A stretch of 64,000 nucleotides of DNA from Arenicella xantha (GCF_003315245.1 NZ_QNRT01000002.1:604206-668205), one strand, 5' to 3'; shown: positions 45,276 to 54,649, counted from the first letter of the stretch. Made by a program: numbers and translations. Notes: generated by a model from the letters alone, not told the origin.

Positions 45276-45614
45276 ATAGATTCCATCGCGCTAAGGTTAT
45301 GTACCCCAAGCTCATCACTGAGCCCCTACCGCCGTCAAATTATCATAAATTGACAAACAAATGGAAAAAACTAGCTGAGAATAATCATTACTCCACATGG
45401 CTACGTTACCCGTGATACTGATCCAGCATCCACACGTTTAAGCCTAGTTACCGCATCATTATAGCTAAGCGTCCGACCAAATTCCCCTCGTGACCTAATT
45501 CTCATACCCAAACTAATCACAATATCGTCACTTGAGTTGCTCAATTAGGGTTAGTATTCTGCTAACTCTTAATCAAGCATCGAGCTAGCTCGATGCCTAT
45601 TTTATGCATGTGTT
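45276..45614. other. Spacer between divergent genes
   Basis: 339 bp between the DUF1566 pair (minus) and the periplasmic protein at 45615 (plus). It holds the perfect palindrome at 45577-45596; otherwise no gene or repeat was seen. Confidence 0.6.
45577..45596. promoter_or_regulatory. Perfect 20-bp palindrome just before a start codon
   Basis: GCATCGAGCT mirrored as AGCTCGATGC with no spacer, ending 18 bp before the ATG at 45615. As DNA it is a fine dimeric-regulator site; as RNA it would form a hairpin just upstream of the ribosome-binding region. Confidence 0.55.
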
Positions 45615-46127
45615 ATGAACAATATTAAGCTCCGAATACTCTCTCTAATTTACTTTGGGATGTTTGCTGTTTTGCCTTTCGCCTATGCGGAGTCAAGCAA
45701 CCACAAAAACTATCCGGCTATCATCACCGACATCCAAGCTTGTTCAGCAGCATCGGTAGATGCCGAACGACTCAGTTGCTTTGACGCGCTCGCGCAATCA
45801 GTCGCACAACCCAATACCCAAGTATCGGTAGAATCAAGTAACAACAAGGAACCAGAAACATTACCTGACAACATTGGTGGCGGAAAATTTAACGACAACA
45901 CTGAAACCCCAGTGGGCGTTCGTGGATTGGTCACATCGTGTCAAAAAGCTCACGACGGAAAATGGTTCTATATTTTTAGCAGTGGCCAAGTATGGAAACA
46001 AACAGATCGCTCAAAACGTCGATATCGCGAGTGCCACTTCTATGTCACCATCTTCGAAGACGGTTTTGGGTATAAAATGCGCGTCGACGATGAGACTCGA
46101 ATAACCCGAATAAAACGACACAAATAG
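45615..46127 (+). CDS. Exported protein resembling the VasI/TagO-like group
   Basis: 170 residues. Signal peptide ending PFAYAES; then DIQACSAASVDAERLSCFDALAQ, the Cys-containing start found in T6SS-associated VasI/TagO proteins and many orphan relatives, a disordered middle, and a C-terminal region with FYIFSSGQVWKQTD and a strand-rich end. No type VI secretion gene is nearby, so it is an orphan member, probably periplasmic. Function unknown. Confidence 0.55.
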   Translation: MNNIKLRILSLIYFGMFAVLPFAYAESSNHKNYPAIITDIQACSAASVDAERLSCFDALAQSVAQPNTQVSVESSNNKEPETLPDNIGGGKFNDNTETPVGVRGLVTSCQKAHDGKWFYIFSSGQVWKQTDRSKRRYRECHFYVTIFEDGFGYKMRVDDETRITRIKRHK

Positions 46128-46164
46128 TCGTTACTAGGAAATCGAACTAGGCAACCGAATAGCA

Positions 46165-46192
46165 GCGCACAAGGCTGTGCGCCTAGATTTTT
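46165..46192 (+). terminator. Intrinsic terminator
   Basis: GCGCAC / GTGCGC stem, 6-nt loop, then CTAGATTTTT with a short T-run, 38 bp after the stop of the gene at 45615. Confidence 0.7.
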
Positions 46193-46330
46193 AGCGGCGA
46201 TGAAAGATATCCATCAAACTGACTTCGTGTAATCGCCCAAACTCGACACATCACGCAATATTGCTTTTCAAATCAGTAACTGGACACTTGTTTTGTTGCC
46301 AACTCTCATCTAAGATAATAGCTGAGAGGA

Positions 46331-46426
46331 AAAACACAATAACATCAAGTATTTGCATCAGTAAGCAAGCTGGTATCGTTAAATACTTGATTCCTGTGTT
46401 TTCGGAGAAGTCGGGTTCTTCCGACT
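46331..46426. other. Long imperfect inverted repeat and second hairpin, possible ncRNA or mobile remnant
   Basis: AAAACACA and ATCAAGTATTT in the left arm (46331-46354) match the right arm at 46381-46402 in reverse complement, about 19 of 22 bases paired around a 26-nt loop. It is followed by AGTCGG-GTTCTT-CCGACT (46409-46426) and an A-run. No gene lies within 46193-46842, a 650-bp spacer that otherwise looks unremarkable. Confidence 0.4.
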
Positions 46427-46842
46427 AAAAAGCGTAAGCCCAAAGCGATTCTAATATTGCGTATGCGATCTACGGGAGTTCAAACTTTCGGATCTATGTC
46501 TTAGTCGACCATATGCTGCCGATAAACGGCATCAACTCACACTTCACCTCTTTTTGCTAAATCACAAACGAGGAATCGGTGGTAGATTGCGGCCCAGCCT
46601 GGTAAACGATTACCTTGCATATCTCGGCACCTCGCTCAAGGCTTACGAGCAGTCAGTTGGTCAGGAGTTAGCAACTCTAGTCCAAACTGAGAGCAATCGA
46701 CCGAAGGTGTGTGCTTAGCGGTGATTTTAGAACCTACTGTCTATCATCACATGGCGCTGGTTATTCCGGCACCAATCCAGCATAGCTCAATCTTGCGTCT
46801 TTAGTTGTTTGCTAACAATAATTCACCACTAAGGAGCCAACA

Positions 46843-48411
46843 ATGAAATCACTTATTCAAATCCTACTTGTTTTAGTATTTTCGACACTATCTTACTTTT
46901 TCTCGAGCACGCAAGCCTACGCACATGGCCTCATGGTCGACCCGCCCGCTCGTAATGCGCGATGCGGCTTACCTGAAGACCAGAAGCCCCACAACGCAAC
47001 CGAACCGGCCTGTGTCGCAGCATTCGCCAATGATCAGAATGGTGGCTACCAATTTATGAGCGTACTAAGCCATGATGTCGGACGCCAAGGGGTAAGTCCA
47101 TTACCGAGCAATGTTTGCGGGTTTGATAGTGAAACTTGGGACAATTACAACAATGGCAATACCACACCATGGGACTTGCCCTTGAATTGGCCAACCAGCT
47201 CGGTAAATGCTGGAGCGTTCGATATCACTTGGAATATTTCTTGGGGCCCACATTTTGATGACACCGAAGAGTTCGTTTACTACATCACCAAACCAGGATT
47301 CCAATACCAAGTCGGCACACCACTCACATGGAACGATTTTGAAACGACCCCGTTTTGCAAGCAAACCTACAACGATGCAACTCCCAACGCGAACCCGAAT
47401 GTTATTGCCGATAAAGGCGCGACGACCTTTAAAACCTCATGCACACTGCCGAACCGCAATGGTAGACATGTAATCTATGGCGAATGGGGCCGAAACTATT
47501 TCACGTACGAACGCTTTCATGGCTGCATCGACGTCAGTTTTGGAGGCGGAACCGGCAACAATACTTCGCCAGTTGCAACCGCACAAAACGTGTCGGTTGA
47601 TGAAAACTCATCAGTGCCAATTACGTTAATGGGCAGTGACAGCGACGGTACCATCACCGCCTATACCATTGTCGCGGGACCAAGCAATGGAACACTTACC
47701 GGCAGCGGAGCTAACTTAGTTTACACGCCAACTGTAGGCTACTTCGGCACTGATTCATTCACCTTTAGTGTTACCGATAATGATGGAGCGGCCTCGTCTG
47801 CCGCCACCGTCAGCATTACCGTGAACGAAGAGTCTACTGGAGGCAATCAGGCGCCTCTGGCAGACTTTAGCTACAGCGCATCAAACCTAAGTGTAAGCTT
47901 TGATGCTAGCGCGTCTTCCGACCCTGACAACGGACCTCAGCCCCTGAGCTATACGTGGAATTTCGGCGACGGGCAAACCGCCTCCGGAGCAAGCGCATCA
48001 CATGTTTTCGCCACTTCCGACACCTACTCTGTGACGCTCACGGTGGACGATGGGCAAGACAACGCCACGCAGACCAAAGCTGTCACCGTCACCTCAGAAC
48101 CCAGTACCGGCGATGTCAGCTGCGAATACGTTATCTCAAATCAATGGAATTCTGGATTTGTTGCTGAGATTCGAATCATAAATCGTGGCACAACAACCGT
48201 AGACGGCTGGAATGTAAGCTGGAATTACAACGATGGTAGTGCAGTGACTAGCGCTTGGAATGCCAACTTAGTCGGCAGTGGTCCTTACACGGCTAGCAAC
48301 ATTGCATGGAACGGCTCTGTCGCTCCAGGCGAAACAGTAGCCTTCGGAGTTCAAGGCACACATGGCGGCTCTACGGCGCCGGTAACAGTAACTGGTGACG
48401 TGTGTAATTAG
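46843..48411 (+). CDS. Modular AA10 lytic polysaccharide monooxygenase with PKD and CBM2
   Basis: 522 residues. A signal peptide ends AYA, leaving H28 as the mature N-terminus; with H137 it forms the copper histidine brace, and F225 is the likely axial residue. The catalytic domain covers about 28-233 with several Cys. Next are a cadherin/Big-type sandwich (about 240-328), a PKD-like domain (about 335-420, YTWNFGDGQTASG), and a CBM2 (about 425-522) with three exposed-type Trp (NQWNSGF, GWNVSW, NIAWNGSV). AA10 enzymes cut crystalline chitin or cellulose by oxidation using a copper site and an electron donor. CBM2 binds either. AAGGAG lies before the ATG, and a strong terminator follows. Confidence 0.92.
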   Translation: MKSLIQILLVLVFSTLSYFFSSTQAYAHGLMVDPPARNARCGLPEDQKPHNATEPACVAAFANDQNGGYQFMSVLSHDVGRQGVSPLPSNVCGFDSETWDNYNNGNTTPWDLPLNWPTSSVNAGAFDITWNISWGPHFDDTEEFVYYITKPGFQYQVGTPLTWNDFETTPFCKQTYNDATPNANPNVIADKGATTFKTSCTLPNRNGRHVIYGEWGRNYFTYERFHGCIDVSFGGGTGNNTSPVATAQNVSVDENSSVPITLMGSDSDGTITAYTIVAGPSNGTLTGSGANLVYTPTVGYFGTDSFTFSVTDNDGAASSAATVSITVNEESTGGNQAPLADFSYSASNLSVSFDASASSDPDNGPQPLSYTWNFGDGQTASGASASHVFATSDTYSVTLTVDDGQDNATQTKAVTVTSEPSTGDVSCEYVISNQWNSGFVAEIRIINRGTTTVDGWNVSWNYNDGSAVTSAWNANLVGSGPYTASNIAWNGSVAPGETVAFGVQGTHGGSTAPVTVTGDVCN

Positions 48412-48439
48412 TCAGTAATTTTATTAGCTTTGTAATTAG

Positions 48440-48463
48440 GCGCAGAAGCACATGCTTCTGCGC
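48440..48463 (+). terminator. Terminator after the LPMO
   Basis: Perfect 10-bp stem GCGCAGAAGC / GCTTCTGCGC with a 4-nt loop, then TTGGTT, 28 bp after the stop codon. Confidence 0.75.
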
Positions 48464-48943
48464 TTGGTTACTAAACTCAATCTATTATTGTGGGCACTTG
48501 CCAGGTCACACAACTCACACAAACCAGCCCCAGTCCCGCAGCGTGTATAAAGTTCGAAAATGCACTTAACCTGACTCAAGGTAAGCTCTCAGCATCGACC
48601 CACTAAATTAGCGACGCTAATCATATTAATAATTCAAAAAGGTCGACTTGCGTGAACCGTTGACTACCTAAAGACACATTAAAAATAGACACGTCAATAA
48701 ATGTGCTAGAAAACAATTCAGATAACTTCTCATAGCCCAAGATCCAAATGAGTATTAACTAGGCACTATCAATTTCTCCAAGCCACGCCGGTCATTCACG
48801 ACCTGCATTGTCATTTAACGAAGAATACTTAGAAGTTCTTTAAGGTTGACTAGCGAAGATTTGCCTAGTATCTTTTTGCGCTTGCCAAGGATCGGGGCTC
48901 TTCAGTGCATGCCCACCACTGTCCTCAATATTGGTGAGAGCTA
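48464..48943. other. Spacer before the truncated S9 peptidase gene
   Basis: 480 bp with no gene I could support and no remnant of the missing S9 propeller. It holds a 15-bp palindrome ATTAGCG-A-CGCTAAT at 48607-48621. Confidence 0.5.
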
Positions 48944-49669
48944 ATGCGTTTTAGATTGCCATCAAGCAACTCACGCCAGTCGCCGCCATTGATAGTAATT
49001 CCGCATGGAGGCCCTCATGGCGTACGCGACCATTGGCAATTCGACGAAGAAACACAGCTCTTAGCAAACCGTGGGTATGCAGTACTCAAGGTGAATTTTC
49101 GAGGCAGCGGTGGATACGGCGAGGCCTTTGAAAAGCTTGGGTATAAGGAATGGGGCGGCAAGATGATCGACGATATTATCGACGCCACTAACTGGGTTGC
49201 TGAATCTGGCCAAGTTGACCAACACCGAATGTGTATTTATGGCGCTAGTTATGGTGGTTATGCTGCACTTATGGCAGCCATCAGAGCACCTGACTTGTAT
49301 CGCTGCACGGTAGGTTATGTTGGGGTCTACGATTTACCTACGATGTATTCTGATAGTGATATTCCGCGTAATTGGGGCGGCGTAGGTTATTTAGAAAAAG
49401 TGATAGGACGCAATGACAAGCAGCTTGCCGAGTATTCGCCTGTCAACCATGCAGACAAGATCAAAGCCGAAATCATGCTCATTCACGCCACTGAGGATCG
49501 TCGAGTGCCGATTAAGCATGCCGACTTGTTACGCGAAGCGCTCGAGGATGCAAATAAAAAATTCACCTACCTTGAGTATGGCGACAGTGGGCACGGTTTG
49601 TGGAATGTCGATAAGCGCAAAGATATGTATACAAAACTGCTAGCTTTCTTCGATAAAAGCTTGAATTAA
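48944..49669 (+). CDS. S9-family peptidase catalytic domain without propeller
   Basis: 241 residues, against about 600-700 for normal prolyl-oligopeptidase-family enzymes. It holds just the alpha/beta-hydrolase domain: oxyanion HGGPHG near the start, nucleophile Ser in GASYGG, Asp in HATEDRRV and His in DSGHGLW. The N-terminal propeller that restricts substrates is missing, and a TGA lies just upstream of the ATG in the same frame. The frame is intact, so the domain may fold, but the lack of a propeller and of a signal suggests a truncated or decaying gene. A weak GAGAG sits before the ATG. Confidence 0.7.
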   Translation: MRFRLPSSNSRQSPPLIVIPHGGPHGVRDHWQFDEETQLLANRGYAVLKVNFRGSGGYGEAFEKLGYKEWGGKMIDDIIDATNWVAESGQVDQHRMCIYGASYGGYAALMAAIRAPDLYRCTVGYVGVYDLPTMYSDSDIPRNWGGVGYLEKVIGRNDKQLAEYSPVNHADKIKAEIMLIHATEDRRVPIKHADLLREALEDANKKFTYLEYGDSGHGLWNVDKRKDMYTKLLAFFDKSLN

Positions 49670-49738
49670 TCAGGTCGAGGCAGAAACGAGCGATTCTGGC
49701 CAGAACCGAATGCAAATTCGGGTCTACCTATAATCTTG

Positions 49739-51250
49739 TTAATTGTCCGAAATATGAAAAACATCCGCCTCGGCATTGCGATTAGGATGCAGTGTCGAGT
49801 CGCGCAAATGGCTAGTTTGTTGCCATTCAATCAGTTTCTTCAGTGCCCACTCAGGAGCACGGTCTTGATGACAGTCATTGCAAGCATTCGGTGAATTTTC
49901 AACACCGTAGCGAATACTTAAATACGGGTTAGGAATACTACCCATATTGTGACTCCGCACATAGTGAACATCGCCGGCAACCGCATTCGCAATATTTTTC
50001 GGCATGTGGCAATCATAACAATATGAACCGGCTTGACCAGCCGCGTGCTTAGTGTGCGCTAGTTGGTCGCTAGCAATATCAGCGTGGCAATCTAAACAAA
50101 ACTGATTGCTGGCAAAAGAAGCACTTTTTAGTCCAGCAGCCGCCTCAAGCTTATTATTATGCGCGTCGTGGCAGCTGTAACAGCGCATATCCGTTTGTGC
50201 ATAGTGTCGTGAGTCGGCGAAAGAACGAAACAACATACCCAGACCTTTCGGACGGCCGTCTTTCCAGACTTCAACAGTTGGGGCATTACTACCGGGTATT
50301 AGCTTTGCTTCAGTAAAGTACCGAGACAAATCGTTATAACGACCATGCTGATCAAACCCAGGTTCATAAGTTCGATAGAGGTCCATGCGCTTGCGCTTTA
50401 TGTCGGAGCCGTGACAACGAGCACAAACGCTAAGCGCAACACCTTTGTCCAAACTCGAAGCATTCATAATGTACGGCGCAGTTTTTTCATTGAGTATTTG
50501 ATTAAAGAAACTCATTAGGCGGTTGGTAGGCTTGCCTCCCATGTACTCAACATGTTTTCTACCGGGGCCATGGCAAGTCTCACAGCCAACTCCTGGCTCG
50601 GTCCAATTAGTATTCGCTATGGTGTGAGCAGGGTCTTTTGCCAGCACATCTAAGTTAGTCGTGTGGCAGCGCGCACAATACAAGTTCCATGCTGAGTTTA
50701 ACGGCTGCATTTGCTCCCATAAATCTTGCACCGAATGCTGACTTTTTTCTTGCTCGTTCCAATATGAGAAAAAGTCACCGCGGCTAACCGACCATTGCAC
50801 CGGCAGTCGCCTGAGTACACCGCCTCTTTCTTGGGTTAAGTAGGTCTGGCGATACTGATAACCAACCACACGGTCAACTTTAAACGGGTAATACTGGGCG
50901 CGCCCTGGATAACGCAGTGCCATAAAAAAGCTATCGCCTTGCGTATATGTTTTAATCGCGGGCAAGTCGTCTAATGGCGTTTTACGGTCTTTTTCAGGCA
51001 ATAACCATTGGCCATTGTTAAAATCACCGACTACCGTATCGACGTTTGGCTCTTGCGTAATTTTGTGGTGTGGCGATTGCTTCCATGCAGCATGATTAAT
51101 CACATGGCAACCACCGCACACATCACTGCCTATGTAGCTTGATTGGTAAACCTCAGTGTAGTCATCGTGCAAAACCCACACCGCCAAACCAAGCAGTATC
51201 AAGGTGATTGCAAGCCCTGCACCGATCGCCTGCACCAAGCGTATTTTCAA
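49739..51250 (-). CDS. Membrane-anchored octahaem c-type cytochrome
   Basis: About 503 residues from a TTG at 51250 that has GAGGG 7 nt upstream; a TTG at 51271 is an alternative. An uncleaved N-terminal helix (about 5-28) anchors a periplasmic domain with eight CxxCH haem motifs (CGGCH, CARCH, CETCH, CARCH, CYSCH, CLDCH, CYDCH, CNDCH). The GPGRKHVEYM segment and CYDCHMPK are typical of multihaem relay or reductase proteins. No c-type maturation or catalytic subunit gene is adjacent, so the electron partner and acceptor are unknown. Confidence 0.85.
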   Translation of the reverse strand: MKIRLVQAIGAGLAITLILLGLAVWVLHDDYTEVYQSSYIGSDVCGGCHVINHAAWKQSPHHKITQEPNVDTVVGDFNNGQWLLPEKDRKTPLDDLPAIKTYTQGDSFFMALRYPGRAQYYPFKVDRVVGYQYRQTYLTQERGGVLRRLPVQWSVSRGDFFSYWNEQEKSQHSVQDLWEQMQPLNSAWNLYCARCHTTNLDVLAKDPAHTIANTNWTEPGVGCETCHGPGRKHVEYMGGKPTNRLMSFFNQILNEKTAPYIMNASSLDKGVALSVCARCHGSDIKRKRMDLYRTYEPGFDQHGRYNDLSRYFTEAKLIPGSNAPTVEVWKDGRPKGLGMLFRSFADSRHYAQTDMRCYSCHDAHNNKLEAAAGLKSASFASNQFCLDCHADIASDQLAHTKHAAGQAGSYCYDCHMPKNIANAVAGDVHYVRSHNMGSIPNPYLSIRYGVENSPNACNDCHQDRAPEWALKKLIEWQQTSHLRDSTLHPNRNAEADVFHISDN

Positions 51251-51382
51251 GTGTGATCCCTCATACAACAATCATAGCGGCACTAATGGGCAAACGTCAA
51301 AAAACGAACAGCTAATATAGTTCCCTGTTCAGCTGCCTCAGGTAAAACTAACTCAATTGTAGCTAGACTTAATTACCCGGCT

Positions 51383-51847
51383 CTAGCTAGGCGTCAACGG
51401 TAACTGAGTAGTTTGTTTCAAGGTCTCCATTACAAAAGCGGCGCTTACGTCGAGCAACTTCGCTTTCACTAATTTCTTATAGAGTCGATCATAGCTAGCC
51501 ATATCAGCCACCACTGCTTTGAGTAGGTAGTCTAGGTCGCCGCTCATACGATGAACCTCAAGCACTTCAATCAGCGACTCCGACAATTCTTTGAACTCCT
51601 TATACCAGTCGTCATCGTGCTGATTAGTGCGCACTGAGATATAAACCGTTAGTGCTAAGTTGACTTTCTGTGGGTCAAGAACCGTGTACCGCCCTTGTAT
51701 TACCCCGTCAGCTTCAAATTTTTGAATTCGACGCCAACATGCAGATTTGGAAATACCAACTTTATTGGCGATCGCTTCAACCGACATTGAGGCATCTTTT
51801 TGGAGTAAGGAGAGTATCAAAATATCGGTCTTATTGAGTTTTATCAC
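51383..51847 (-). CDS. Lrp/AsnC family transcriptional regulator
   Basis: 154 residues starting with GTG. Residues about 5-60 are the winged helix-turn-helix (ILSLLQKDASMSVEAIANKV, GISKSACWRRIQKFEADGVI); the rest is the ligand-binding RAM domain (about 65-145). Members sense amino acids or related metabolites. It diverges from the class-V aminotransferase gene across 166 bp, a common arrangement for a regulator and its target; the ligand is then probably an amino acid or keto acid, by inference. Confidence 0.9.
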   Translation of the reverse strand: MIKLNKTDILILSLLQKDASMSVEAIANKVGISKSACWRRIQKFEADGVIQGRYTVLDPQKVNLALTVYISVRTNQHDDDWYKEFKELSESLIEVLEVHRMSGDLDYLLKAVVADMASYDRLYKKLVKAKLLDVSAAFVMETLKQTTQLPLTPS

Positions 51848-51904
51848 TGTGCTTTACTCGGTCAATGTGGCGCTCAGAATTACCCACATATTACAGGAGA
51901 AAAA

Positions 51905-51919
51905 CGGAATTTCTTTCCG
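51905..51919. promoter_or_regulatory. Inverted repeat in the Lrp-aminotransferase spacer
   Basis: CGGAA-TTTCT-TTCCG, a short palindrome inside the divergent promoter region; a candidate Lrp-type site, low specificity. Confidence 0.35.
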
Positions 51920-52013
51920 ATTTACCGCAAAAATCAAACCATATTCGGAACACTATTGTGCAGCGTAAGTTCTATCATTTAGCACAACATTATTCATTTC
52001 TTCGCCAACTAGC

Positions 52014-53696
52014 ATGAGCACACTTCTCAAGAATATACGTCAATCAGTGATTGGCGACGGCATATTGATCGACACGGCATTTGGTGAAAAGCCTCTGATC
52101 TATGCTGACTACACGGCTTCTGGGCGCTCACTAGAATTCATTGAAAATCTGATTCGCGACCGCGTACTACCCTACTACGCCAATACTCACACTGAAACGT
52201 CGCACACCGGCGCCGTTACCACAAAACTTAGAGAGCAGGCACGTAATGAAATACGAGAGGCGCTAAATGCATCGTCAGACTACAGCATACTGTTTTGTGG
52301 CTCTGGTGCTACCGCAGCCATTCATAAGTTAATCGAGATATTAAATCTGCGAATACCCGCTGACCTAAATGCACGCTATCAACTTGATCAGCATATTCCC
52401 GACGAGCAGCGGCCAGTGGTGTTTATTGGCCCCTACGAGCATCACTCAAATGAACTACCGTGGCGAGAATGCTTGGTTGAATTGGTGGTGATACCGCTGG
52501 ATGAACAAGGAGGCATTGATCAAGCGGTATTAGCCGAACGTCTCAGCTATTTTCAAAGTCGACGGTTAAAAATTGGCAGCTTTTCGGCCGCATCCAATGT
52601 GACAGGAATAATAAGCGATGTGGATGCTATTAGCTCCCTCCTGCACGAACATGACGCACTTGCATTCTGGGACTACGCCGCCGCTGCCCCTTATGTGGCG
52701 ATCGACGTGCAAGGCAAAGAGACCGCCAGCATAGATACCAGTAAAGATGCGGTGTTTCTGTCGCCACATAAGTTCGTTGGCGGCCCAGGCACGCCCGGCG
52801 TTCTGGTAATAAAAAACACATTACTAACGAACCGTGTTCCCGCCGTTTCGGGAGGAGGTACGGTGACTTATGTAACACCTCATGATCATTGTTACACCAG
52901 CGACTTTGAACGTCGCGAAGAAGGTGGCACACCGGCTATTGTGGAAACCATGCGTGCCGGTCTAGTTTTTAAGTTGCAGCAACAAGTCGGTACTGACCTA
53001 ATCAAAAAACTTGAATCAAATTTCATAGAGCGCGCGATTGCTCGTTGGCAAAAACACGGTAACATTAAACTCTTGGGCAACCTTTCGGCCAAGCGCCTCT
53101 CGATTGTTTCGTTTACGGTCAGCCATCAACAAAGACAGCTGCATTATGGTTTTCTGGTGGCAGTACTCAACGACCTATTTGGAATCCAGTCTCGTGGCGG
53201 ATGTTCATGCGCTGGCCCTTATGCACATCATCTGCTCGACCTGAGTATGAGCCATAGCAAAGAGATCGAAAGCCAATTAGTCGCGGGTCAAAAAATTCTG
53301 CGTCCAGGCTGGGTCAGACTCAACTTCAACTACTTTATTGACGAAACAACATTCAATTATATCGTCAGCGCCGTGGAACTCGTGGCAGACCATGCATGGC
53401 GTTTGCTTCCGTTTTACGTCTATGATTCCGAGCGAGGACTCTGGAATTATCAGGGTCAAACTCGGCGACTTCCTCTTGGCTTTGATGATCTTGACTTTAA
53501 TTGTTCAGATGCAATGATCACGCCTATGCAGCGGAAGGTTAAATCAGCACAATTAACAGATTACCTACAGCAAGCAAGTATAGAATTGAGACGCGACCGC
53601 ACCAACGAAACCCGCCATCAGCTAGCGCTACCCGAGAGCACAGAAGCATTGCGTTGGTTTGTGTTACCGCAGGAGATTGAACTAACTGCATCTTAA
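52014..53696 (+). CDS. Class-V aminotransferase-fold PLP enzyme (desulfurase-like)
   Basis: 560 residues. YADYTASGRSL at the start, GPYEHHSNELPW, D220 in FWDYAAAAPY and the PLP Lys K253 in LSPHKFVGGPG are those of fold-type I class-V enzymes. A late RGGCSCAGPY segment places a Cys where SufS/NifS-type desulfurases have theirs (R-x-G-x-x-C-A), so cysteine or selenocysteine desulfuration is possible. The C-terminal ~130 residues are an extension beyond the usual 400-residue enzyme. No Fe-S genes are adjacent; the Lrp regulator diverges from it. Substrate uncertain. Confidence 0.8.
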   Translation: MSTLLKNIRQSVIGDGILIDTAFGEKPLIYADYTASGRSLEFIENLIRDRVLPYYANTHTETSHTGAVTTKLREQARNEIREALNASSDYSILFCGSGATAAIHKLIEILNLRIPADLNARYQLDQHIPDEQRPVVFIGPYEHHSNELPWRECLVELVVIPLDEQGGIDQAVLAERLSYFQSRRLKIGSFSAASNVTGIISDVDAISSLLHEHDALAFWDYAAAAPYVAIDVQGKETASIDTSKDAVFLSPHKFVGGPGTPGVLVIKNTLLTNRVPAVSGGGTVTYVTPHDHCYTSDFERREEGGTPAIVETMRAGLVFKLQQQVGTDLIKKLESNFIERAIARWQKHGNIKLLGNLSAKRLSIVSFTVSHQQRQLHYGFLVAVLNDLFGIQSRGGCSCAGPYAHHLLDLSMSHSKEIESQLVAGQKILRPGWVRLNFNYFIDETTFNYIVSAVELVADHAWRLLPFYVYDSERGLWNYQGQTRRLPLGFDDLDFNCSDAMITPMQRKVKSAQLTDYLQQASIELRRDRTNETRHQLALPESTEALRWFVLPQEIELTAS

Positions 53697-53818
53697 AAAT
53701 CGATGAATAAAGTCAATCCACGGTCACGAGCACTGCAGATAATCGACACGGTTAAAGGCATAATCTCGGGTTTGAATTACTAGCCATAAACCGTTCTCAC
53801 AATCTGGATTATTAAACT

Positions 53819-54649
53819 ATGAAAAAACTCCTAATCACACTCCTCGCAGTAAGCTCGATACTCTCGGGTCAACTGGTAAACGCCATGGACGAAGAGCTAA
53901 GTGCCAAACTGTCAACGGCTATGCTGGGCGACCATCGTAGCGACAAGAACAAAGAGCGAAACACCTATCGCCATCCAATTGAAACGCTTGATTTTTTCGG
54001 CATGAACGCAGACATGACCGTGCTGGAAATTGCGCCAGGCGGCGGATGGTATACCGAAATTCTGGCTCCGGCGTTACGTGATACCGGAACCTACATTGCC
54101 GGCAGCTACGACGTCACGGTTGAAGGTCAGCCAAAATATCGCTACCGCCAACACCAAGCGCTACTAGAACAAATCATCAAACAACCCGACTTATACGGAC
54201 AAGTAAAGGTCGCCACTTACTCACCACCGCAATCACGCACGCTGTGGCAAGCAGACTCAGTGGATATGGTGCTGACCTTTAGAAGTAGCCATGGTTGGGT
54301 TCGAGAAGGTCTAATTGACGATGTCTACGCTGACTTCTATAAGGTTGTTAAACCCGGCGGCATACTTGGAGTAGTACAACACCGAGCACCAGAAGGCGGT
54401 GATGCTGTTGAATGGGCCAAGCAGGGTTATGTACCCGAATCCCGAATCATTCAAGCCGCAGAAAAAGCGGGGTTTGTACTAGATGGAAAGTCTGAAATCA
54501 ACGCAAACGCCAAAGACCTGAAAGACAATAATGAAGGTGTATGGCGCTTGCCACCAACTCTGAGCTTAGGCGATCAAGACCGAGAGACGTATCTAGCCAT
54601 CGGCGAAAGTGACCGTATGACGCTTAGATTCAAAAAACCAAAAAACTAG
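53819..54649 (+). CDS. Exported class I SAM-dependent methyltransferase-like protein
   Basis: 276 residues with a clear signal peptide (MKKLLITLLAVSSILSG, cleavage near NAMD). The SAM-binding motif LEIAPGGGWYTE is at 69-80, followed by VDMVLTF, YKVVKPGGILGVV and RVLD-like strand order of the COG4798 group. Such exported methyltransferase folds are puzzling because SAM is cytoplasmic: they may bind another ligand or work on an imported substrate. A hairpin at 54687-54722 ends the transcript. Confidence 0.75.
   Translation: MKKLLITLLAVSSILSGQLVNAMDEELSAKLSTAMLGDHRSDKNKERNTYRHPIETLDFFGMNADMTVLEIAPGGGWYTEILAPALRDTGTYIAGSYDVTVEGQPKYRYRQHQALLEQIIKQPDLYGQVKVATYSPPQSRTLWQADSVDMVLTFRSSHGWVREGLIDDVYADFYKVVKPGGILGVVQHRAPEGGDAVEWAKQGYVPESRIIQAAEKAGFVLDGKSEINANAKDLKDNNEGVWRLPPTLSLGDQDRETYLAIGESDRMTLRFKKPKN

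Noticed and set aside
48607-48621. 15-bp palindrome ATTAGCG-A-CGCTAAT
   Set aside because: No regulator, conserved position or promoter is tied to it; listed only inside the spacer entry.
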